Positions 40,943 through 45,213 of a stretch of 45,213 nt of DNA are shown here, piece by piece. The number at the start of each line of letters is the position of its first letter. The first letter of the stretch is position 1. The position numbers and the translations under genes are program-made. Below the pieces are notes generated by a model. The model saw only the letters and a list, made by a program, of their open reading frames with translations. It was not told where the DNA came from and searched no databases. This DNA is from CAYJMQ01 sp964371555 (GTDB lineage Bacteria; Bdellovibrionota; JACOXK01; 2-02-FULL-40-11): the NCBI GenBank assembly GCA_964371555.1, contig CAYJMQ010000013.1:1-45213 (forward strand). Reading direction: 5' to 3'.

Positions 40943-42145
40943 CTATTCGGCGACCTGAGCAGCGAACCGAACGGCGTCCCACATCACTGAAAATTCAGCG
41001 CGGATATTTTCAAGATCATCGATGTGTTTAAATTCATCGCTATAGAATCCCTCAAGCGCAAAACCGTAAGGCAGGGCATAGGTAATCGTCACATCGAATC
41101 GTTCTCCAGCCGGGTATTTGTTATCATGTGGATAATCAAAATCGGATGTGACAATTGTAAATCCCGCCTGAATAATCAGTTTCGTTACCGGCTGACTTCT
41201 CACGTGCACACCTACCGCATAGCTCTCATTTCTGGTTGAACCTGGGGTTGAACCTGGGGTTGAACTTGGGCCAAGTTCGACCAGACTCTGGGCTACAATG
41301 TCTTTAATAAAGATCCTGCCAATTTTCCAGGACGCTTGCAGTGGAAGAAAATCCCTGTGCTGAAAATGCTCAAATCCAACAGCCAATTTAAATCCATCTA
41401 AAAATTCAGCGGATTCAACAAGGACACTGTTCGAATTGTTATCTCCCACCAGGCGATCGACACCCCGATGAAAAACATTTTCCCTCGTCTCATCGCCAAA
41501 GAACGTAGATTCAGCCGTTACGCGCTCAATGAATTTTCCAAAGCTCCCCTCAAGCAATTTCCTAACGTCCAATTGCATACGATAACCGGTAAGATAACTG
41601 TCGGCATCTTTGAGCGTAACCTGAGATCCCAAACCGTAATAAGGAAAAAAAGATCCGACCGTAAATTTCGCCCCCTCGATAGGCTGAAGCTCGGCATAAA
41701 GATTTCTAAAATTAAAATGAAATTTCTGATTCTCCCCTCCGGAAATTTGCGTGAACCGATCGGTAATTTTATCCCCCGTTGCCCCTCCGATATGAATTGT
41801 GAGAAAATCGTCCTTGAGATGGAGTGATGCCCCAAGCCTGATCATCTCCTGAATAACTTTCTGGTCGTCTTTGGCCCCGTCGCCATTTGTTTTGATAAGC
41901 GCACGCGTCTTCGCATCGAACGTATCAATTTGAATAGAGCTGTCATCCTCCTCAAAAAGCGAGAATCGGGCTCCTGGAAAGAAATCCTCTTTCTTTTCTG
42001 AAGATAGCCCCAAATACCGGGCTGCCTCATCTAAATAATAGCGTTGAAACAGGCTCTCGCCTTCCTGCGTTTCGTCATCATTCTCCCCGCAAAAAACCGA
42101 ACCTGCATTTAAGAAAATTACAAATAGAAAAATCATTGATTTCAT
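40943..42145 (-). CDS. Outer-membrane beta-barrel (porin-like) protein
   Basis: A 400-residue protein from ATG 42145 (ribosome binding site AAAGGGAG five bases upstream). The signal peptide MKSMIFLFVIFLNAGSVFCG is followed by a soluble segment and then repeated short amphipathic strands (for example KFTVGSFFPYYGLGS and RFDVTITYALPYGFALEGFY), the pattern of an outer-membrane barrel. An external loop carries an STPG repeat from a 12-bp DNA duplication. The family is not certain. It may be a carbohydrate-selective or general porin. Confidence 0.7.
   Translation of the reverse strand: MKSMIFLFVIFLNAGSVFCGENDDETQEGESLFQRYYLDEAARYLGLSSEKKEDFFPGARFSLFEEDDSSIQIDTFDAKTRALIKTNGDGAKDDQKVIQEMIRLGASLHLKDDFLTIHIGGATGDKITDRFTQISGGENQKFHFNFRNLYAELQPIEGAKFTVGSFFPYYGLGSQVTLKDADSYLTGYRMQLDVRKLLEGSFGKFIERVTAESTFFGDETRENVFHRGVDRLVGDNNSNSVLVESAEFLDGFKLAVGFEHFQHRDFLPLQASWKIGRIFIKDIVAQSLVELGPSSTPGSTPGSTRNESYAVGVHVRSQPVTKLIIQAGFTIVTSDFDYPHDNKYPAGERFDVTITYALPYGFALEGFYSDEFKHIDDLENIRAEFSVMWDAVRFAAQVAE
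41234..41270. repeat. 12-bp tandem repeat in the porin-like gene
   Basis: The unit GTTGAACCTGGG occurs nearly three times and encodes STPGSTPGST in a predicted loop. Confidence 0.88.
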
Positions 42146-42166
42146 TTTTGCTCCCTTTTGATCCAT

Positions 42167-42193
42167 AGCATTACGCTGGCAGCATTACGCTGG
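42167..42193. repeat. 14-bp tandem repeat upstream of the porin-like gene
   Basis: AGCATTACGCTGGC is followed directly by 13 bases of a second copy, in the leader region of the porin-like gene rather than in a coding frame. Confidence 0.85.
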
Positions 42194-42242
42194 AACGATC
42201 GTGGGAGGAGCTATCATCTAAAAAATGGCTTGTCAAAAAAAA

Positions 42243-42273
42243 AGGCCCCTCAAAAGCCGAGGGACCTTTTTTT
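42243..42273 (-). terminator. Rho-independent terminator (usable in both directions)
   Basis: AGGCCCCTC and GAGGGACCT form a stem with one mismatch around an AAAAGCC loop. It is preceded by A9 and followed by T7, so either strand has a U-run after the hairpin. It lies about 27 bases after the stop of the Lys/His-rich gene. Confidence 0.8.
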
Positions 42274-42299
42274 ATCTGTCCTTAGACTCGAGTGTTAAT

Positions 42300-42578
42300 C
42301 TATTCTTTAAGTTTCTTTGATTTGCCTCTTTTGTGAGCTTTTGGATGGCGCTGCGGCTTATGTTTCTTATGCTCCTTATAGAGCCCCTTTTTCTTTCCTT
42401 TCCCTTTTTTAATAGCCGCATCTTTCCCGACCGGCTGTCCGGCTTGCTCTTCAGCTTTCTCTTGACCGACCGGCTGTCCGGCATGCTCTTCTCCCACCGG
42501 CGTCCCTCCATGTTCTTCCTGAGCGATGGCAAAGGTTGCAAGAAATAAACCACACAATACAACAACGAGTTTTTTCAT
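42300..42578 (-). CDS. Small exported Lys/His-rich protein
   Basis: A 92-residue protein from ATG 42578, with AAGGAG nine bases upstream. A signal peptide (MKKLVVVLCGLFLATFAIAQ) is followed by an acidic EEHGG/AGQPVG repeat zone and a strongly basic tail (KKGKGKKKGLYKEHKKHKPQ). The charge segregation and His/Lys content suggest a periplasmic or outer-surface polyanion- or metal-binding peptide; no family is recognised. A second frame on the same strand (42272-42565) is open but has no signal peptide or ribosome binding site. A terminator follows. Confidence 0.7.
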   Translation of the reverse strand: MKKLVVVLCGLFLATFAIAQEEHGGTPVGEEHAGQPVGQEKAEEQAGQPVGKDAAIKKGKGKKKGLYKEHKKHKPQRHPKAHKRGKSKKLKE

Positions 42579-42666
42579 ACACATTCTCCTTATTTACGAC
42601 GAATATCTGCTTTTTACGATAAAAAGTAAATAGAAAAAAAGATCAGGGGAACTTCCACCCGCACAT

Positions 42667-44457
42667 TTATTTCTCACTTTCCCGCGACGCCCTTACCAGA
42701 CGAAACCCGACAAAGTTATAGCGATGATGGGGACCACCGTTGTTGCGTTCTGCCGACCGCAAGAGCCGGGGGTAGTGGTTCCAACTCCCGCCGCGGAAAA
42801 CACGGTTCCAACCTGTGTGGTTATTGAATGGATCTTTCACGCCATCTTTTAATTCATTAGGCGTTAAACCATAATTCTTATCATATAAATCTTCAACCCA
42901 TTCCCAGACATTCCCATGCATCCCATATATCCCTCCGATCGGCTTCCGAGAGTTTAAAACCGGATGGGTTTGGCCATAGGAGTTTTCACTGTACCAGGCA
43001 TATTGTTCTAATAAATTTGGATCAAGCTCCCCGAACCCATACACAGCCTTGGCCTGATTACTCTCCCTAAGATCTAAAAAGCCATCTGAAGTCAAAAGAT
43101 TCTTCATCTCCTCTTCCGGCACCCCGCTTAGCCTTGCCGCGTATTCCCACTCCGCCTCTGTAGGCAACCGGTATTCATATTCACTTTGTATCTGATTTAG
43201 CCTTTCAATAAATTTTTTTGAATCCTCCCATGAAACAGATTCTACAGGGTGATCAGGACAAATTCCTAATTTTTCATCATAGCTCTCTTTACAGTAATTT
43301 CTTCCTTTAAAATCAGAAGGAGCATTCCCCATGAGTGCATACCATTGAAGTTGTGTTACTTCCGTTCTTTGTATCTCAAAATCTTTTGTTAAAGTAACCG
43401 TATGTAAAACCTCATTCAAAATTTTTTGGAAAGCTGAATCCCTCATCGTTACATCTTCAGGACTCCCCATTTGAAATATCCCTTTGGGAATGTAAATAAA
43501 TCCTTCCTTGGGAAATAAAATGTCTTTTAATCTATATAGAGAAACAATCCCATCTAAAATCCCCCATCTTTCCAAAAAATTCCCATTGATGTCCAAAACC
43601 CAGGATGACTCAGAACTAAAAATATGAAAACCATAATCCCGACTCATCGTAAATAAATGACATTCTGGAAAAAATGCGTGGCTATCGAAAAATTTCCGTT
43701 CAACAACACTCTTATCTGAAAATTCTATAATCAAATAATCCCTTCCTCCATCCCCATCTTCTTCCTCGCCATTTTTTAGATGAACTGCCGGAATAAACTT
43801 CATTTCGTTTCCAGTGATGTTTTTTATTATTTCCATTTTCCGATCGATCCGATTGGCGCTATCTCTTGTGAAAGAACTTTGCCCATAATATATGGAAAAC
43901 TCCCTGATCATTCCCAAAAGGCAAAACGCGGAAAAAAAATCCCCTTGCTCAAATAAGGCATCCGATAGCTGTTCATGCCAAAAGCCCCCTTTTCTCGTTG
44001 GAAGATATGGCGCAATAGTTTCGAAAATAAAAAATCTCTCCTGGCCGCTTAACTCCATATCTTGCCTGGCAGCTTCAAACAAACGATCAAAAATATAATC
44101 TGCCGGCTCTTCAATCTCGTTTCCCCCAGTCATTTTCAAAAGCCCTTTCATTTTTTTCCAAGCCAAAAGCCGAGCCGATTCAAAATTTTGCCGGCCATCA
44201 ATGGGAATAAGGAGGTTCGGCATTTTTTGAGCGATTTCCAGATAGGTTTTCCAGGCAAGATATCTCTTCCCATTTGCCAGGTACGTTTCGGCCTGGCGAA
44301 AACGCCTCATTGCAGAGGGTAACGAAAATTCAGATGAATCTTCTACCCGAATGCGGTTTTTTTCTTTAACCTTAAAGTAGTTATCCCCCGCATATCCTGA
44401 ATGGAAGGTAAAGAGAGAAACGAATAAAAAAGATAAAATCCAATACCTATTCTTCAT
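42667..44457 (-). CDS. Exported protein with C-terminal FGE-sulfatase (formylglycine-generating-enzyme-like) domain
   Basis: A 596-residue protein with a signal peptide (MKNRYWILSFLFVSLFTFHS). Residues 1-330 are unrecognised and largely helical. The C-terminal ~270 residues are an FGE-sulfatase/SUMF1 domain: FIYIPKGIFQMGSPEDV, FEIQRTEVTQLQWYALMG, YRLPTEAEWEYAAR, GMHGNVWEWVEDLY and VFRGGSWNHYPRLLRSAERN. The cysteine pair that true formylglycine-generating enzymes carry in the RGGS region is absent, so it is probably a non-catalytic or differently active member, as many such proteins are. Confidence 0.85.
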   Translation of the reverse strand: MKNRYWILSFLFVSLFTFHSGYAGDNYFKVKEKNRIRVEDSSEFSLPSAMRRFRQAETYLANGKRYLAWKTYLEIAQKMPNLLIPIDGRQNFESARLLAWKKMKGLLKMTGGNEIEEPADYIFDRLFEAARQDMELSGQERFFIFETIAPYLPTRKGGFWHEQLSDALFEQGDFFSAFCLLGMIREFSIYYGQSSFTRDSANRIDRKMEIIKNITGNEMKFIPAVHLKNGEEEDGDGGRDYLIIEFSDKSVVERKFFDSHAFFPECHLFTMSRDYGFHIFSSESSWVLDINGNFLERWGILDGIVSLYRLKDILFPKEGFIYIPKGIFQMGSPEDVTMRDSAFQKILNEVLHTVTLTKDFEIQRTEVTQLQWYALMGNAPSDFKGRNYCKESYDEKLGICPDHPVESVSWEDSKKFIERLNQIQSEYEYRLPTEAEWEYAARLSGVPEEEMKNLLTSDGFLDLRESNQAKAVYGFGELDPNLLEQYAWYSENSYGQTHPVLNSRKPIGGIYGMHGNVWEWVEDLYDKNYGLTPNELKDGVKDPFNNHTGWNRVFRGGSWNHYPRLLRSAERNNGGPHHRYNFVGFRLVRASRESEK

Positions 44458-44508
44458 ACTTCAGCCAAAAATGGAGGCATTTATACCATTAGCCACTCTT
44501 TTTTTCAA

Positions 44509-44545
44509 CTACCACCCGGTCCACACTTTGGACTGCGGGCGGTAG
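44509..44545. repeat. Imperfect hairpin in the 44458-44567 intergenic region
   Basis: CTACC/GGTAG, CCCG/CGGG and GTCC/GGAC pair around an ACACTTT loop. It is not followed by a T-run on the strand where it could terminate the GNAT remnant, so a terminator role is doubtful. Confidence 0.5.
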
Positions 44546-44567
44546 ACTGGAGAGAAAAGTACCTAAG

Positions 44568-44976
44568 TTAAATGGAGGTTTTCTTCCCAGGTTTCCACTC
44601 TGAGACGAGGAGCCCGTAAACAATATGATTAACAAAATGATTGTAGAGCCACTCTGATTGGCGAAGTATCCCTTCTGTCTTAAAACCCAGTCTTTCTGGA
44701 ATTGCGCGGCTTCTCACGTTTTGCGTGGCACAGCGAATCTCCACGCGGTTGAGTTTAAGATCATCGAATATGTAATCGATAATTGCTTGGCAGGCTTGTG
44801 TGACAATCCCTTTCCCCTCATCCCTCTGTGTCATCAACCGTCAGGGTTTTATCGAGCCACGGAAGCCATTTACAAAGGTGCTTTCGGTTTTCATCAGTTA
44901 AAGTAAAAAGCTCCTCAGCATCCTTTTCTTCAAGAATCCGAAGTTTAAGATCATTCGATATCTTTTGCTGAAACAT
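44568..44976 (-). pseudogene. GNAT acetyltransferase (RimJ/RimL-like) with internal deletion
   Basis: From ATG 44976 (AAAGGGGGG just upstream) the frame reads about 48 codons of a RimJ/RimL-type N-terminus (LKLRILEEKDAEELF, HLCKWLPWLDKTLTVDDT) and then stops. A different frame resumes with EGKGIVTQACQAIIDYIFDD and ends in a normal GNAT C-terminus (CATQNVRSRAIPERLGF, NHIVYGLLVSEW). Relative to the usual family length, about 70-80 central residues are missing, and the junction shifts the frame. This looks like an inactivating deletion. Confidence 0.8.
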
Positions 44977-45043
44977 TCATCCCCCCTTTACGTCAGTCCT
45001 CAAGGCAACACATTGATAATAAAAACAAAGTGTTAATAAATCT

Positions 45044-45072
45044 TTGACAATCCTCCGTAGCCCTTGTTAACT
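45044..45072 (+). promoter_or_regulatory. Possible promoter of tRNA-Leu
   Basis: TTGACA (45044-45049), a 17-base spacer and TTAACT (45067-45072) lie about 40 bases upstream of the tRNA. A palindromic repeat sits between promoter and tRNA, so it would be transcribed into the tRNA leader. Confidence 0.4.
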
Positions 45073-45076
45073 ACCT

Positions 45077-45107
45077 GAGATCCTTCGCCCTTCGGGCTCA
45101 GGATGAC
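45077..45107. repeat. Palindromic element copy D upstream of tRNA-Leu
   Basis: GAGATCCTTCGCC...GGCTCAGGATGAC forms a near-perfect hairpin of the same family as the copies at 32756, 33117 and 33456. Confidence 0.85.
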
Positions 45108-45113
45108 GTTTCT

Positions 45114-45204
45114 GCCACGGTGGCGGAATTGGTAGACGCAAGGGACTTAAAATCCCTCGGTTAAGCAATTGACCGTGTGAGTTCGATTCTCACCCGTGGC
45201 ACCA
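45114..45204 (+). tRNA. tRNA-Leu (anticodon UAA)
   Basis: The acceptor stem GCCACGG pairs with CCGTGGC, and CCA is encoded after the discriminator A. The anticodon arm is AGGGA-CTTAAAA-TCCCT with anticodon TAA. A long variable arm (CGGTTAAGCAATTGACCG) and the T-arm GTGAGTTCGATTCTCAC are clear, as expected for a class II leucine tRNA. Confidence 0.97.
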
Positions 45205-45213
45205 ATGCTTTCA

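Noticed and set aside
42272..42565. Second open frame on the same strand within the Lys/His-rich gene
   Set aside because: No ribosome binding site or signal peptide; composition is a frame-shifted image of the real gene.
42667..44457. FGE-like protein as an activator of sulfatases linked to the two sulfotransferases
   Set aside because: No sulfatase gene is in the window, the catalytic cysteines are missing, and sulfotransferases do not need formylglycine.
44509..44545. Rho-independent terminator for the GNAT remnant
   Set aside because: The hairpin is not followed by a T-run on the minus strand; the T-run lies on the wrong side.
1..45213. CRISPR array, prophage, insertion sequence or transposase
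   Set aside because: No regularly spaced direct repeats of 25-40 bases, no transposase or phage structural gene were found on either strand.

Overview
The window reads as part of the chromosome of an uncultured Gram-negative bacterium. An ADP-heptose-type (GT9) glycosyltransferase, a porin-like beta-barrel protein and several exported proteins point to a Gram-negative envelope. The gene set and the dispersed palindromic repeats would fit a deltaproteobacterial-type lineage, but no taxonomic marker gene is present, so this is a guess. Almost all of the window is one large surface-glycan locus. Genes are tightly packed, and neighbouring ends overlap by 4-25 bases at many junctions.

Region 1 (1-7867, minus): a partial surface-polysaccharide-type gene, a DUF4910-type zinc peptidase homologue, a sulfotransferase (split only by an assembly gap), an acetamidino-forming trio (WbpG/PseA amidotransferase, HisF2, HisH), a small unknown protein and a zinc-ribbon methyltransferase. 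Region 2 (7959-9991, plus): a sulfotransferase and a sugar O-methyltransferase, inserted against the direction of their neighbours. Region 3 (9916-19199, minus): a Wzx-type flippase, a GT-C membrane glycosyltransferase and the complete CMP-pseudaminic acid pathway in four ORFs: PseB, a PseC-PseF fusion, a PseG-PseH fusion and PseI. Together these suggest a pseudaminic-acid-containing glycan that may be amidinated, methylated and sulfated.

Region 4 (19279-27988, minus): two glycosyltransferases, a methyltransferase, a YfhO-type membrane protein, a membrane protein with a spermidine-synthase-like domain, a RibB homologue and a LicC-like nucleotidyltransferase. Region 5 (28044-31341, plus): a divergently transcribed CDP-alcohol phosphotransferase behind a near-consensus promoter, a B12-binding radical SAM gene broken by a C8 tract, a toxin remnant and its antitoxin. 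RibB, the nucleotidyltransferase and the CDP-alcohol phosphotransferase together suggest an unusual CDP-activated polyol or sugar phosphate.

Region 6 (31428-40104): an exported unknown protein, then an LPS-core-like set: a methyltransferase-GT9 fusion, a radical SAM protein, a UDP-GlcNAc 2-epimerase, two GT2 enzymes and an ArnT/PMT-like glycosyltransferase. Region 7 (40134-45204): exported proteins (unknown, porin-like, Lys/His-rich, FGE-like), a GNAT pseudogene and tRNA-Leu(UAA).

The most unusual theme is that palindromic repeats lie inside reading frames, two of them exactly at gene-fusion junctions (PseC/PseF and methyltransferase/GT9). Short in-frame 12-18 bp tandem duplications and G/C homopolymers of 8-9 bases are also common. 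The locus looks as if it is being reshaped by small repeats.
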